A stretch of DNA of 64,000 bases from Chitinophaga japonensis (GTDB lineage Bacteria; Bacteroidota; Bacteroidia; Chitinophagales; Chitinophagaceae). Positions 1 to 9,062 of the stretch are shown here, one piece after another; position 1 is the stretch's first letter; every line of letters begins with the position of its first letter. The notes below the pieces were generated by a model. The model was given only the letters and a program-made list of their open reading frames with translations. It did not search any database and had not been told where the DNA came from. The DNA lies in assembly GCF_007830125.1 (NCBI RefSeq), contig NZ_VLLG01000003.1:548247-612246 (forward strand), written 5' to 3'. The position numbers and the translations under genes are program-made.

Positions 1-67
1 AGGGTGCGGATCGTTGCAATTTTACATCGTCAATAACGACAACGAAAAAAATTAAAACGATAGCAAA

Positions 68-616
68 ATGAAAACATTCAACGTTCCCACCAGAGAAACC
101 GTATCTCCCGCCAACCAGGCCCTGTTTGACAAACTGAACAAAGCCCTGGGCAAAGTGCCCAACCTGTACGCCACCATGGCCCTTTCTGAAAACGCCCTGG
201 GCACCTACCTCACCCTGCAGGGCAGCAAAAGCTCCCTGAAGGCAAAAGAAAAAGAAGTGATCAACCTCGTAGTAAGCCAGGTGAATGAATGTGCCTACTG
301 TTTGAGCGCACACACCGCCATTGCCAAGCTGAACGGCTTTACCGACGAGCAGATACTGGAGATCCGTAGCGGCGCCGCTGCCTTTGACAGCAAGCTGAAT
401 GCCCTGGCCGCCCTCACAAAGAGCTTCGTAGAGCACAAAGGCAAGCCTGATGCCGCCCTGGTAGACGATTTCTTTGCTGCCGGCTACAACAACGAAAACC
501 TGGTAGACGCCATCGTGGTGATCGGCGACAAGATCATCACCAACTACCTGCACGGTGTAACCCAGGTACCGGTAGACTTCCCGCAGGCGCCCGCGCTGGA
601 AACCGCCAACGCTTAA
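68..616 (+). CDS. Carboxymuconolactone decarboxylase / AhpD-like family protein
   Basis: This 182-residue protein carries the AhpD-type motif ECAYCLSAH at residues 74-82, with C75 and C78 as the redox CxxC pair and E74 and H82 as the usual proton-relay residues. Members of this all-helical family act as alkylhydroperoxidases or related cytoplasmic oxidoreductases; true gamma-carboxymuconolactone decarboxylases lack the CxxC, so a peroxidase-like role is more likely than aromatic ring degradation. There is no signal peptide. The ATG at 68 is the first start in an open frame and follows an A-rich leader. The esterase gene follows on the same strand after about 175 bases, so co-regulation is possible but separate transcription is equally likely. 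The substrate cannot be told from sequence. Confidence 0.9.
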   Translation: MKTFNVPTRETVSPANQALFDKLNKALGKVPNLYATMALSENALGTYLTLQGSKSSLKAKEKEVINLVVSQVNECAYCLSAHTAIAKLNGFTDEQILEIRSGAAAFDSKLNALAALTKSFVEHKGKPDAALVDDFFAAGYNNENLVDAIVVIGDKIITNYLHGVTQVPVDFPQAPALETANA

Positions 617-790
617 CGAGTCAATATATATCAGGGAGGGGCGTTTTGTGATACGGCGCCTCTCCTTACCCCCTCCCCCGATAAATTATACAATGGAAAC
701 CAGCATATCGACATTGATCTGTATGGTATTATACAACACCTTTACACTTGTATCCTGAACAACAACCATCACTATTAAAATATTGAAACC

Positions 791-1789
791 ATGAGCACCA
801 CCATCACTTTACCGGCAACCGCCCCTTATTACGCAGAAGACCCGCACCTGGACAGCGGCACCAAAGCCTTCCTGAAAGTATTGAACGCCGGTGGTACGCC
901 CGTTGAAAGCCTGTCAAAAGAAGATGCCCGCAATGTGCTGGTCAATGCACAGGCGTCCGTAGACGTAGACCTGTCCGGCATCGAGGAATCTGAAAAAACG
1001 ATTACCAGCGACGGGTATACCGTTAAGCTCAACATCGTGAAGCCCAGGGGCGCTACCGGCACGCTGCCTGTTTTTATATTCATCCATGGCGGCGGCTGGA
1101 TACTGGGCGACTATCCCACCCACAAGCGCATGGTGCGCGACCTGGTAGTGCTGTCCGGCGCAGCAGGCGTATTCGTAAACTATACCCCTTCCCCGGAAGC
1201 ACAGTATCCCCAGGCCATTAACGAGATCTATGCCGCTACCAAATGGGTGGCCGCCAACGGCAATGAAATTGGCGTGGATGGCACAAGGCTGGCCATTGTA
1301 GGTAACAGCGTAGGCGGCAACATGAGCACCGTTACCGCCCTGATGGCGAAAGAGAAAGGCGGCCCGGATATCAAGCTCCAGGTGTTGATGTGGCCTGTAA
1401 CAGATTATTATAGCCCGGATTCCGTGTCCTACCAACTGTATGGCGAAGACCGCTTCCTCACCACTTCCCTGATGAAATGGATGTTTGACCAGTATACCAC
1501 CGATCCTGCCGAACGTAAGGAAGTATACCACTCCCCGCTGCAGGCATCTGTAGAACAACTGAAAGGACTGCCCCCGGCCCTGATACAGGTGGCGGAAAAC
1601 GATATCCTGCGCGATGAGGGAGAAGCCTATGGCCGCAAGCTGGACGAAGCCGGCGTGAAAGTGACCACCGTGCGTTACAACGGCATGATACACGATTTCG
1701 GCCTGCTGAACGCCCTGGCAGAGCTGCCTGCTGTCCGCTCCCTGTTTGAGCATGCCGCCGCGGAGCTGAAGAAATACCTGCAGGCGTAA
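791..1789 (+). CDS. Alpha/beta hydrolase, hormone-sensitive-lipase (HSL) type esterase
   Basis: The 332-residue protein shows the HSL/family IV esterase signature: oxyanion-hole motif HGGGW at residues 99-103, nucleophile elbow GNSVGG with Ser173, acid Asp271 in the segment NDILRDEG, and His301 in MIHDF. Such enzymes hydrolyse short-chain carboxylic esters in the cytoplasm. No signal peptide is visible, and the length is usual for the family. The AraC regulator starts about 35 bases after the stop, on the same strand, so the two probably share a transcript and the regulator may control this locus. The natural ester substrate is unknown. Confidence 0.93.
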   Translation: MSTTITLPATAPYYAEDPHLDSGTKAFLKVLNAGGTPVESLSKEDARNVLVNAQASVDVDLSGIEESEKTITSDGYTVKLNIVKPRGATGTLPVFIFIHGGGWILGDYPTHKRMVRDLVVLSGAAGVFVNYTPSPEAQYPQAINEIYAATKWVAANGNEIGVDGTRLAIVGNSVGGNMSTVTALMAKEKGGPDIKLQVLMWPVTDYYSPDSVSYQLYGEDRFLTTSLMKWMFDQYTTDPAERKEVYHSPLQASVEQLKGLPPALIQVAENDILRDEGEAYGRKLDEAGVKVTTVRYNGMIHDFGLLNALAELPAVRSLFEHAAAELKKYLQA

Positions 1790-1824
1790 CCGGGTTGCCT
1801 TTGGTGAAACGTAGAACGACAGCC

Positions 1825-2700
1825 ATGCATAATGATACATTAGATATAAAGACCATTGACACTTTGCGGGATATTCCCGGCCTGATGGCCGTGAACGATC
1901 GCGCTCCCAACCGCCGGGAGTGCTACAAGGTGTTAATGGTCACCAAAGGCATCGGCGTATTCACCCTGGGGCTGAACACCTATTATATAGCAGCACCCAC
2001 GATATTGTTCATCCACCCCAACGATATTATTTCCTGGAAGAGCCTGTCCGATGTAGCCGGCGGGTATTACTGCCTGATTAAAAAACCGGTCCTGCATGAC
2101 CACCCGCAGCTAAAGGCCACTATCGACAAGTATGGGCTGTTTTCGGAAAAGGAAAAGAGCGTGATCCGCCTGGGTGAGGCGGATATACCGGTTTTAAGCG
2201 AGCTGTTTGTGCGCATGCAGGAAGAAGAGCTGTCCGGTCATGCACTGCGCGACGACGCCATACAGGCTTACCTGCAATTGCTGATGGTGCACAGCGCCCG
2301 GGTGGCCCGCTTCCCGGAGCCGGACGCCGTATCCGGCGAGTTCAGGCATGTACACAATTTTTTCCAGCTACTGGAAGCGGAAACCATGCATATCAATTAT
2401 ACCTCTCCCATACGGATCAAAACCGCCAAGGAATTTGCGGCCTCCCTTTCCCTGCACCCCAACCACCTGAATGCCCTGTTGAAGAAGCATACGGGGCAGA
2501 ATGTAAGCACCCACATCCGCAACCGCCTGCTGGAGGCCAGTAAAATACTATTGCTGCAAACCCGGTGGAGCCTGCAGGATATTGCTTACAGCATAGGTTT
2601 TTCAGAGCAGCCTAATTTTAATCTTTTCTTTAAGAAGAATACAGGGGTTACGCCGGCGGAATTCAGGAGAAGGAAGCGGGATGTAGGAGGTAGGAGGTAG
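1825..2700 (+). CDS. AraC family transcriptional regulator
   Basis: A 291-residue protein with a variable N-terminal cupin-like sensing domain (about residues 15-150) and a C-terminal double helix-turn-helix AraC domain. The second HTH is recognised by WSLQDIAYSIGFSEQPNF followed by FKKNTGVTPAEFR, the AraC signature. The ATG at 1825 (MHNDTLDIKT) is preferred over an upstream TTG at 1795, which sits only six bases from the esterase stop. Bacteroidota AraC proteins of this architecture usually activate neighbouring catabolic genes in response to a small ligand; the likely target is the upstream esterase. The last codons run into a short GTAGGAG repeat, whose complement follows at about 2705-2712 and may form a weak transcript-end hairpin. 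Confidence 0.9.
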   Translation: MHNDTLDIKTIDTLRDIPGLMAVNDRAPNRRECYKVLMVTKGIGVFTLGLNTYYIAAPTILFIHPNDIISWKSLSDVAGGYYCLIKKPVLHDHPQLKATIDKYGLFSEKEKSVIRLGEADIPVLSELFVRMQEEELSGHALRDDAIQAYLQLLMVHSARVARFPEPDAVSGEFRHVHNFFQLLEAETMHINYTSPIRIKTAKEFAASLSLHPNHLNALLKKHTGQNVSTHIRNRLLEASKILLLQTRWSLQDIAYSIGFSEQPNFNLFFKKNTGVTPAEFRRRKRDVGGRR

Positions 2701-2714
2701 GCTTACTTCCTACT

Positions 2715-2936
2715 TCAGAACAGGTATTGCGCGAGGATGCCCACCAGGTCGTCCTGGCTGAACCGGTCGGTGATCTCCTGGCTGTTTTCCTGGCGCCCGT
2801 CATGCTGCTCCACCAGCCGGGAAGCCGCCTGCTGCTCCGTAAGACTGCGCCACCATGGCGGCGTTGCCGTCTCCTCCCGCTCCAGGCACCAGCAGTTCCC
2901 CGTTCCCCGTTTATATATCTGCATATTCGTTGTCAT
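2715..2936 (-). CDS. Small hypothetical protein
   Basis: A 73-residue open frame convergent with the AraC gene. The ATG at 2936 (MTTNMQIYKR) is preferred over a longer frame from 2987 because a GGAGAG sequence lies about 14 bases upstream of it. The protein is polar and acidic, contains one CWC motif and two adjacent Trp residues (PPWW), and has no signal peptide or membrane segment. I do not recognise a family. The gene is supported only by its open frame and by filling an otherwise empty interval, so it may not be real. Confidence 0.45.
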   Translation of the reverse strand: MTTNMQIYKRGTGNCWCLEREETATPPWWRSLTEQQAASRLVEQHDGRQENSQEITDRFSQDDLVGILAQYLF

Positions 2937-3086
2937 CGCGCTTTGTTTTTCTCTCCATACAAAGTAACAACGGGGTAGTGACAGCATTATGTCAGCAGGA
3001 AATTCTCTAAATAAAATATCCTCAAAAGCGGCATCGGTTGCTATCCATCTGTCCTCTAACCTCCTGGTTTAAAGGGCTGACAGGGC

Positions 3087-3692
3087 TTATTCCTCCTTGA
3101 TCCAGCAACGCAGTAGCAGGCTCATGGTATTATATACCATGCGGTAGCCGGGCGGTATTTCATCCAGCAGGCTGTGAAAGGTGACCAGTCGCGTGCCGGC
3201 GGGCTTGGTTTCCAATGCGCGGTATACATAGCCGGCGTACTGGTTGTACAGTCCTTCGGAATAATCCAGCCGGTTGTCTATCCGGTCGGACTCCTCGACA
3301 AGGTTCTCGAAGAAGGCGTTATAAAAATAGAAATGATCATAGGCGGCCAGGTCCAGGTCGGTAACGTTGGCATGAATAAAAGTAACATTGTCCCGGCCGG
3401 TGAACTGCCTTACCGCTTCGGCCTGCCGCACCAGCTCCGGCCGCTGTTCTACCCCATAGAAGTGCCGGTCCCGGAAATAATGCCCGCCTACCAGGCAGAA
3501 CTTGCCCACCCCGCTGCCAATGTCCAGGATCTTGTTGCCAGCCGGTGCGGACGACAGGAAGTGCGCTGCCTTACGGGCCACGCCCAGGGGGGTCCAATGG
3601 CGTTTGGACAGCCGCCGGAAACGGTCCGGGTACAGGGAGTCAAATCCTTCGTTGGTCGAAAAATAAAGCGCCTGGTGAATAAGATCGTCCAT
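3087..3692 (-). CDS. Class I SAM-dependent methyltransferase
   Basis: This 201-residue protein has the SAM-binding motif I ILDIGSGVGKF at residues 55-65, followed by an acidic motif II region (YGVEQRPELV) and a motif near NVTFIHANVTDLDL typical of Rossmann methyltransferases. It is soluble, and the target molecule cannot be inferred. The N-terminus contains an aromatic, Arg-rich stretch before the fold. A -7 promoter box lies directly upstream at 3711-3718, so the gene is probably its own transcription unit. It is separated by about 70 bases from the ABC exporter genes, which lie upstream on the same strand. Confidence 0.85.
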   Translation of the reverse strand: MDDLIHQALYFSTNEGFDSLYPDRFRRLSKRHWTPLGVARKAAHFLSSAPAGNKILDIGSGVGKFCLVGGHYFRDRHFYGVEQRPELVRQAEAVRQFTGRDNVTFIHANVTDLDLAAYDHFYFYNAFFENLVEESDRIDNRLDYSEGLYNQYAGYVYRALETKPAGTRLVTFHSLLDEIPPGYRMVYNTMSLLLRCWIKEE

Positions 3693-3710
3693 GAGATAGT
3701 TTTTCCGCTA

Positions 3711-3718
3711 CAAAGGTA
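3711..3718 (-). promoter_or_regulatory. Bacteroidetes-type -7 promoter box for the methyltransferase gene
   Basis: Reading on the minus strand the sequence is TACCTTTG, a full match to TAnnTTTG, 19 bases upstream of the methyltransferase ATG. This would give a leader of roughly 10-14 bases. No convincing -33 TTTG is visible at the usual spacing. Confidence 0.5.
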
Positions 3719-3763
3719 CTTTTAAGTGCACAATGTAGGGCTATCACCAGGTTATCTCCTTTA

Positions 3764-5521
3764 TCAGCTCTCCCGGCGTTCGTGCAGCAGCATGTTCACT
3801 GCATGGTCCAGGGAGCCGGCGCGCGTTACCTCGCCGGCGTTCACAAAGTAGATCTCATCCGCATTTTCAATGGTATTCAGCCGGTGGGCAATGATCACCC
3901 GGGTGGTATGGGCGGGCAACTGCTGCAATATTCTTTCCAAAAGCTGTTCGGTAATGGTGTCAATATTGGCGGTGGCTTCGTCCAGTATCAGCAGGGAGGG
4001 GCGGCGCAGCACCGCGCGCATAAAGGCGATCAACTGTTTCTGCCCCAGGCTCACGGCATCGCCGGTGGTCACCACTTTGGTGTCCAGCCCCTGCTCAAAG
4101 CGGGCCAGCAAGGTTTCCAGGCCGGCCTCGCGGATCACTTCCGTGAGCTGCTCGTTGGTATAGTCCGCGTATTCGGCATTGCCATACAGGATATTGTCCC
4201 GCACGGTACCCGTGAACAGGAAGGGCTCCTGCAGGATGAAGCCTATTTTGCGGCTACGCTCCGCGGCATCGTAGGTACGGATGTCGCGGCCTTCCAGCAG
4301 CACCTGTCCTTCCGTGGGATCATAGAGCCGGGCCACCAGGGAGGCCGTGGTGGTTTTGCCGCCGCCGGTAGGGCCTACCAGGGCATAGGTCCTGCCCCGC
4401 TCCATGTTGAAGTTTACATCGTGCAATACCGGCTTGCCGTTGGGATAGCGAAACTGCACATTCCTGAACTCCATGACGGAAGTGGTGCCGTTCGTCCCGT
4501 TGGTGGTGGGCAGTTGCGGCAGGTCTGACTCCAGGGACAATATCTCCGATATCCGGTCCCAGCCGGCCAAGGCCACCTGGAAATTGGCCCACAGCACGGA
4601 AAGCTGGCGGATGGGTGTATAAAAGCTGTGCACATAAGCCAGGTAGCTGATCAGCAGGCCGATGGTGAAGTTGCCGGTGGTTACCAGGTAAATGCCATAG
4701 GTAAGCACGGTGAGCTGCGCCAGTTGGGCGCAGAAGCCGAACACCGGCATAAACACGTTGTTGGCCAGCCCGGCGCTGACTGCCGTGGCATAGTTCTTTT
4801 TATTCACCTCGTCAAACCGTTTCCGGAAATAGTCCCGCCGGTTGAAAGCGATGATCACTTTAAAATTGTTGAGGCTTTCCTGCACTTCCGCGCTCAGTCC
4901 GCCGGTGCTTTTCATATTGTCTGCATTCCGGCGGCGCACCCAGGGGGAGATGAGCCGGGTAAAGATCAGCAGCACCGCGGCCGGCACCAGCGTGGCGGCG
5001 CCCAGCCGGGGATGGATGGACACCAGGAAGATCCCCGCGCCCGTCATGATGAAAAGGTTGCTCACGAACTGCATCAGGTACTGGGAAAAGAACTGGTTCA
5101 CCTTTTCGGTGTCGCTGTTGATGCGGGAAATAAGGTCGCCGGCCTTGTTCTGGTTGAAGAAGGCCACCGGCAGCTCCTGTAGTTTCCCGAATACGGCATT
5201 GCGGAGGCGGAACAGCATGCGCTGGCCGATGCTACCCATCAGTTTCGCCTGCAGGTAATTGGCAATGAAAGCCACGATGTATATCAGCAGCAGCAGGCCG
5301 CAGGCCAGCAGCAGGTGGTTGTACTGCTTTTGCTGGATAAAATGGTCAATGGTATAACCGGTAAGCACCGGACCGGTAAGGTTCAGGCCGGAGCTGACCA
5401 TGATGGTGGCAAAGGCGATGATCAGCGTTTTCCGTTCTGCCGCCAGGAAACGGAACAGTTTCCTCAGCGCAGCAAAGGTGCTGGTCTTCTGGGCCGGCTG
5501 GTTATTCAGATTGTAGTTCAT
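3764..5521 (-). CDS. ABC exporter half-transporter (consensus-Walker subunit of a heterodimer)
   Basis: A type IV ABC exporter half: an N-terminal membrane domain with six helices (about residues 20-310) and a C-terminal nucleotide-binding domain. Walker A is GPTGGGKTT and Walker B is LLILDEATANID with the catalytic Glu present. The H-loop His is present in IIAHRL. The signature motif is VSLGQ instead of LSGGQ. In known asymmetric heterodimers (TM287/288, LmrCD, BmrCD) the subunit with intact Walker B and H-loop carries the deviant signature, which is the pattern here with the neighbouring gene. The ATG at 5521 (MNYNLNNQ) is chosen because it overlaps the end of the partner gene by 20 bases; a longer frame from 5605 lies wholly inside the partner. 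The transported substrate (drug or lipid) is unknown. Confidence 0.9.
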   Translation of the reverse strand: MNYNLNNQPAQKTSTFAALRKLFRFLAAERKTLIIAFATIMVSSGLNLTGPVLTGYTIDHFIQQKQYNHLLLACGLLLLIYIVAFIANYLQAKLMGSIGQRMLFRLRNAVFGKLQELPVAFFNQNKAGDLISRINSDTEKVNQFFSQYLMQFVSNLFIMTGAGIFLVSIHPRLGAATLVPAAVLLIFTRLISPWVRRRNADNMKSTGGLSAEVQESLNNFKVIIAFNRRDYFRKRFDEVNKKNYATAVSAGLANNVFMPVFGFCAQLAQLTVLTYGIYLVTTGNFTIGLLISYLAYVHSFYTPIRQLSVLWANFQVALAGWDRISEILSLESDLPQLPTTNGTNGTTSVMEFRNVQFRYPNGKPVLHDVNFNMERGRTYALVGPTGGGKTTTASLVARLYDPTEGQVLLEGRDIRTYDAAERSRKIGFILQEPFLFTGTVRDNILYGNAEYADYTNEQLTEVIREAGLETLLARFEQGLDTKVVTTGDAVSLGQKQLIAFMRAVLRRPSLLILDEATANIDTITEQLLERILQQLPAHTTRVIIAHRLNTIENADEIYFVNAGEVTRAGSLDHAVNMLLHERRES

Positions 5522-7259
5522 AGGCACTGGTGCTGCGTTGTGATTGATAGATCTGTACATATTCAGGGCAGGTTTGCAGCAATTCCGCATGCGTGCCGGC
5601 GGCAATGATCTCGCCTTCCATCAGCAGGATGATCTTGTCGTATTGCTCAATGGAGGATATCTTTTGCGTAACGGACAGCAGGGTAAGGTGCGGGTAGTGC
5701 TGCGCCAGGTTTTGCAGTATCTGCTGCTCCGTGCTGTTATCCACGCGGGCGGTGAAATCGTCCAGCAGCAGGACTGTCGGGTTAATGGCCAGTGCGCGGG
5801 CCAGCATGATGCGCTGTTTCTGCCCGCCGGAAAGGCTGGTGCCGCGCTCGGACACGATGGTGTCCAGCCCCTGGGGCAGGGTATCTATGAAGTCCTTCAG
5901 CGCCGCGGTGTGAATGGCGCGTTGCAGCGCATCGTCCGTCACCGCATCATTAAAGGCGATGTTTTCCCGCAGGCTCATGTTGAACAGGATGCTGTCCTGG
6001 AACACCAGTCCTACCTGGCGGTGCAGGGCATCGGGGTGGTAGGAGCGGATGTCGCGGCCATCGTAGGTAATGTGGCCGCTGTCGGGCTTTGCCAGGTTGG
6101 CCAGCAAATAGAGCAACTGTGTTTTACCGGCCGCGGTGGGGCCGATAATGGCGGTGCGGGAGCCGGCTTTTACAGTGAAGGATATATCTTTCAGCACGGG
6201 CCTGCCCTCGTATTGCAACCCGATGTTTTGCAGGGCGATGTCGCCCCGCAGGGTTTCCTGCACGGTGCCGCTATCTTCCGGATCCGGCAGTGACAGCATT
6301 TCCTGCACCCGCTGGTAGGCGGCGCTGGCCTGGGCGATCACGTTGCTCATTACGCCGATCAGTATTACGGGGAAGATGAGGATGGCCAGGTAGCTGTTGA
6401 ATGCCGCCAGGTTGCCCAGCGTGAGCTTGCCGGCAATCACGTAATGCCCGCCCATGGCCAGGATGGTGACCATGGCCATATTGGCGATGAAGGTGATCAC
6501 GGGTATCATCAGCGCGTAGAGGCGGATCATGGTGAGCCCGATGTTCTTCGCATCGGTATTGGCCGCCAGGAATTTATCATATTCCAGTCCCTGGGCATTG
6601 AGCACGCGGATCAATGCAGCGCCCAGGATGCTTTCCGTGATCACTTTATTCAGCCAGTCTATCACTTCCCGGATCTTCATGAACCATACCCGCATTTTGC
6701 GCAGCACGATAAAGAAGGTGGCGCCTATCAGCGGGATAATGGCCAGCACGGCCAGCGCCAGCTCCCAGTTGATGCTGAACAGCAGCACGGCGGCGCCGGT
6801 AATGATGATGAGGGAGGACGCAATGGACACGATGGCCTGGGAAACAAAAAGCTTTACGGTATCAATGTCCGACGTAAAATTGGTGAGCAGGCGGGAAGGG
6901 TTGGCGGACTGTATGCCGGCATAGGTCTGTTGCGATACCTTGGCGGCCAGCCGGGTGCGCAGGTCGCGGGCTACCCGCTCGGAAGCATAGGTTTGCACGA
7001 TGTTCTGCAGGTAGGTAAAAATAAAGATACAGAGCGCGGTGAGCGCAAACCAGGTGATCACGGGTTTAAACACCGTTTCGCCCCGCCCGTAGGCATCTAT
7101 GCCGTAGGCAATGATGCGCGGCAGCACCAGGTTAAGGCCGTTGCTGAAAAGGGCCAGCACTATCAGCAGCGTAACAAGGCCGCGGTAGGGCTGAATGAGG
7201 GCGGTAAGCCTGGGTGGTTTAGGGCCGGGTTGCGGCCGGTTTCCGTTGGCATTTTGCAT
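5502..7259 (-). CDS. ABC exporter half-transporter (degenerate-site subunit of a heterodimer)
   Basis: A 585-residue ABC exporter half with an N-terminal six-helix membrane domain and a C-terminal ATPase domain. Walker A (GPTAAGKTQ) and signature (SLSGGQKQR) are canonical. The Walker B region reads LLLDDFTARVD, with Asp where the catalytic Glu should be, and the H-loop position reads SVTQKI, with Gln instead of His. These substitutions define the degenerate ATP site of heterodimeric exporters. The gene is first of the pair, and its 3' end overlaps the partner start by 20 bases, suggesting translational coupling and 1:1 production. It follows the GntP gene by 48 bases on the same strand and may belong to the kinase-permease operon. 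Confidence 0.92.
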   Translation of the reverse strand: MQNANGNRPQPGPKPPRLTALIQPYRGLVTLLIVLALFSNGLNLVLPRIIAYGIDAYGRGETVFKPVITWFALTALCIFIFTYLQNIVQTYASERVARDLRTRLAAKVSQQTYAGIQSANPSRLLTNFTSDIDTVKLFVSQAIVSIASSLIIITGAAVLLFSINWELALAVLAIIPLIGATFFIVLRKMRVWFMKIREVIDWLNKVITESILGAALIRVLNAQGLEYDKFLAANTDAKNIGLTMIRLYALMIPVITFIANMAMVTILAMGGHYVIAGKLTLGNLAAFNSYLAILIFPVILIGVMSNVIAQASAAYQRVQEMLSLPDPEDSGTVQETLRGDIALQNIGLQYEGRPVLKDISFTVKAGSRTAIIGPTAAGKTQLLYLLANLAKPDSGHITYDGRDIRSYHPDALHRQVGLVFQDSILFNMSLRENIAFNDAVTDDALQRAIHTAALKDFIDTLPQGLDTIVSERGTSLSGGQKQRIMLARALAINPTVLLLDDFTARVDNSTEQQILQNLAQHYPHLTLLSVTQKISSIEQYDKIILLMEGEIIAAGTHAELLQTCPEYVQIYQSQRSTSAYELQSE

Positions 7260-7307
7260 AATAAAACGTTCAATAGGGTACCGCTTAAGGAAGACGAACG
7301 TACCGGG

Positions 7308-8642
7308 TTAATATTGTAAGAATAAGGATAAAATATATACGATGGCCAGGGAAGTGAGTCCCATCCACAGGGTGGCCACGGAATATACTTTGAGCATGGT
7401 TTTCATTTCCAGGCCGGAAAAGCGGCTGATCACCCAGAAATAGGAGTCGTTGGCATGGGACAGCGTCATGGAGCCGGCCCCCAGGGACAGTATGCAAAGC
7501 AACTGGCCGGTGGGGCTGTTCAGCCCCAGTGCCGGCAGTAGCGGCTGAACGATGGATGCCGCGGTGATGATAGCTACGGTAGATGATCCCTGGGCCGTTT
7601 TCAGGAGGGCGGCTACCAGGAAAGGGAACAGGAGGCCCAGGCTGCCCAGGGGCAATGCTTCACTGATGAGCGGCCCCAGCCGCGTAGCGGCCAGCACGGC
7701 GCCAAAAGCGCCGCCTGCACCGGTGATCACCAGTATGCCGCCGGCTTTTTCCACGGCTTCCTGCAACAGGGCGCCTGCAGCCTGCCGCTTGTCCCGGCGT
7801 ATACCGGCAAAGGCCAGCAGCACACCTACGGACAGGGCGGCCACCGGGTCGCCCAGGATCTGCCATATACGCCGCCAGCCCGCCGCGCCCTCACCCGCGC
7901 CGGTAAAGGCTCCGGCGGCAATTAAAATAATAGGCACCACTACCGGCATAAACGCCATGCCTGCGGAGGGAGCCGGCCCTGCTTCCGTGGCGGCTGCAGT
8001 ATCGGCCTCCTGTGGTGCGGCAGGGATCTTCCTGCCGGCGATATGCGCCCACCAGCAGCCCACCAGCGCCGCCGGCACAGCTACCAGGATGCCCATGAGT
8101 ATCAGCCGGCCGAAGTCCGCGCCGATAACGCCGGCTGCCGCCGTGGCGCCGGGATGCGGGGGAATGAGGCAGTGCATGGCATACAGGCCGGAAGCCAGCG
8201 AAGCGGCCATGATCACTACAGGTGTACGGGTACGCCGGGCCAGGGACTGGTTCAGGCCGCTCAGCACGATATAGCCGGAGTCGCAGAAAACGGGCAACCC
8301 CACGATAATACCGGTAATGTTCATTGCCAGGGCGGCATAGCGCTCCCCTACCAGCCGGAGGATGGAGGCGGCCATTACCCGGGTGCTGCCGCTGTGCTCC
8401 AGCAGCACGCCCAGGGTGGTGCCCAGCACGATAATGAAGCCCAGGGAGCGCATGATATTGCCAAAGCCCTCCTTCATGGCAGCGATAATGCCGGCCACGG
8501 GGAGCTGCACGCACAGGCCGGTCACAAAACAGGCCAGGAACAGGGCAAAGAAGGCATGTACGCGGTATTTCGCAGTCAGCAGTATGATCACTGCAATGCC
8601 TGCCAGTAAGGATGCCAGTACCTGTAGGAGATCAAGGGTCAT
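7308..8642 (-). CDS. GntP family permease (gluconate/organic acid:H+ symporter type)
   Basis: A 444-residue very hydrophobic protein with about twelve membrane helices, alternating Gly/Ala-rich segments, and GntP family hallmarks such as GFGNIMRSLGFIIVLGT near the N-terminus, LIPPHPGA in the middle and TAQGSSTVAIITAA near residue 355. GntP proteins import gluconate, idonate, glycerate or related hydroxy-acids with protons at the inner membrane. Its ATG overlaps the stop codon of the preceding receiver gene in an ATGA junction, so it is translationally coupled to a two-component system. No gluconate kinase or dehydrogenase gene is adjacent, so the substrate is open. Confidence 0.88.
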   Translation of the reverse strand: MTLDLLQVLASLLAGIAVIILLTAKYRVHAFFALFLACFVTGLCVQLPVAGIIAAMKEGFGNIMRSLGFIIVLGTTLGVLLEHSGSTRVMAASILRLVGERYAALAMNITGIIVGLPVFCDSGYIVLSGLNQSLARRTRTPVVIMAASLASGLYAMHCLIPPHPGATAAAGVIGADFGRLILMGILVAVPAALVGCWWAHIAGRKIPAAPQEADTAAATEAGPAPSAGMAFMPVVVPIILIAAGAFTGAGEGAAGWRRIWQILGDPVAALSVGVLLAFAGIRRDKRQAAGALLQEAVEKAGGILVITGAGGAFGAVLAATRLGPLISEALPLGSLGLLFPFLVAALLKTAQGSSTVAIITAASIVQPLLPALGLNSPTGQLLCILSLGAGSMTLSHANDSYFWVISRFSGLEMKTMLKVYSVATLWMGLTSLAIVYILSLFLQY

Positions 8643-9049
8643 TCTGAAGGTTTATCCTTATGCCAGTCCAGGTATATTTGCTGGGCAAACTTATCATATT
8701 CAATGAAGCTGTCTGGTTTGGTATGATAGGCATGCGCCCCGGACGACATACATTTATTGATAATGGTAGATGTAAAGGAGGTGGATATGATGATAACGGG
8801 TATATGCGACAGGCCGGCGTCACTTTTCAGCTCCAGCAGCAGGTCCAGGCCGTTCTTGCCCGGCATGTTAAGGTCGCTGATGACCAGGTCCGGCAGCGGC
8901 TGGCCATTATAGATAGCGGCCAGGGCTTCCTCACCATTGCCGGCCACAGCCAGGATATTGAAAAGGTCGGTAGACAAAAAGCCTTCTTTCATGAACAGTT
9001 GCTCATCTTCGTCATTCTCGACCAGGACAACATTGATTTTAGGCTTCAT
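8639..9049 (-). CDS. Single-domain response regulator (CheY-like receiver)
   Basis: A 136-residue stand-alone receiver with the phospho-acceptor Asp59 in DLVISDLNMPGKNG, acidic residues near position 13 (VENDED), and no output domain. Such proteins relay phosphate or act by protein contact. It lies 13 bases downstream of the PAS histidine kinase gene and overlaps the GntP start by four bases (ATGA), forming a kinase-receiver-permease unit. The start is fixed by the beta-1 strand INVVLVENDED, which begins only five residues in. A -7-like box ends only five bases before this ATG (see 9055-9062). Confidence 0.92.
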   Translation of the reverse strand: MKPKINVVLVENDEDEQLFMKEGFLSTDLFNILAVAGNGEEALAAIYNGQPLPDLVISDLNMPGKNGLDLLLELKSDAGLSHIPVIIISTSFTSTIINKCMSSGAHAYHTKPDSFIEYDKFAQQIYLDWHKDKPSE

Positions 9050-9054
9050 GTATG

Positions 9055-9062
9055 CAAAAGTA
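9055..9062 (-). promoter_or_regulatory. Possible internal -7 box giving a near-leaderless receiver transcript
   Basis: The minus-strand sequence TACTTTTG matches TAnnTTTG and ends five bases before the receiver ATG. If used, transcription would begin at or next to the start codon. It sits at the boundary between the kinase stop and the receiver start and may simply be a chance match. Confidence 0.25.

Noticed and set aside
617..790. Hairpin GGAGGGGCG/CGCCTCTCC after the first gene as a terminator
   Set aside because: No T-run follows, only a C-rich tract, so a terminator cannot be claimed.
914..1840. 308-codon minus-strand frame opposite the esterase gene
   Set aside because: A shadow of the esterase, which shows a full catalytic triad on the plus strand.
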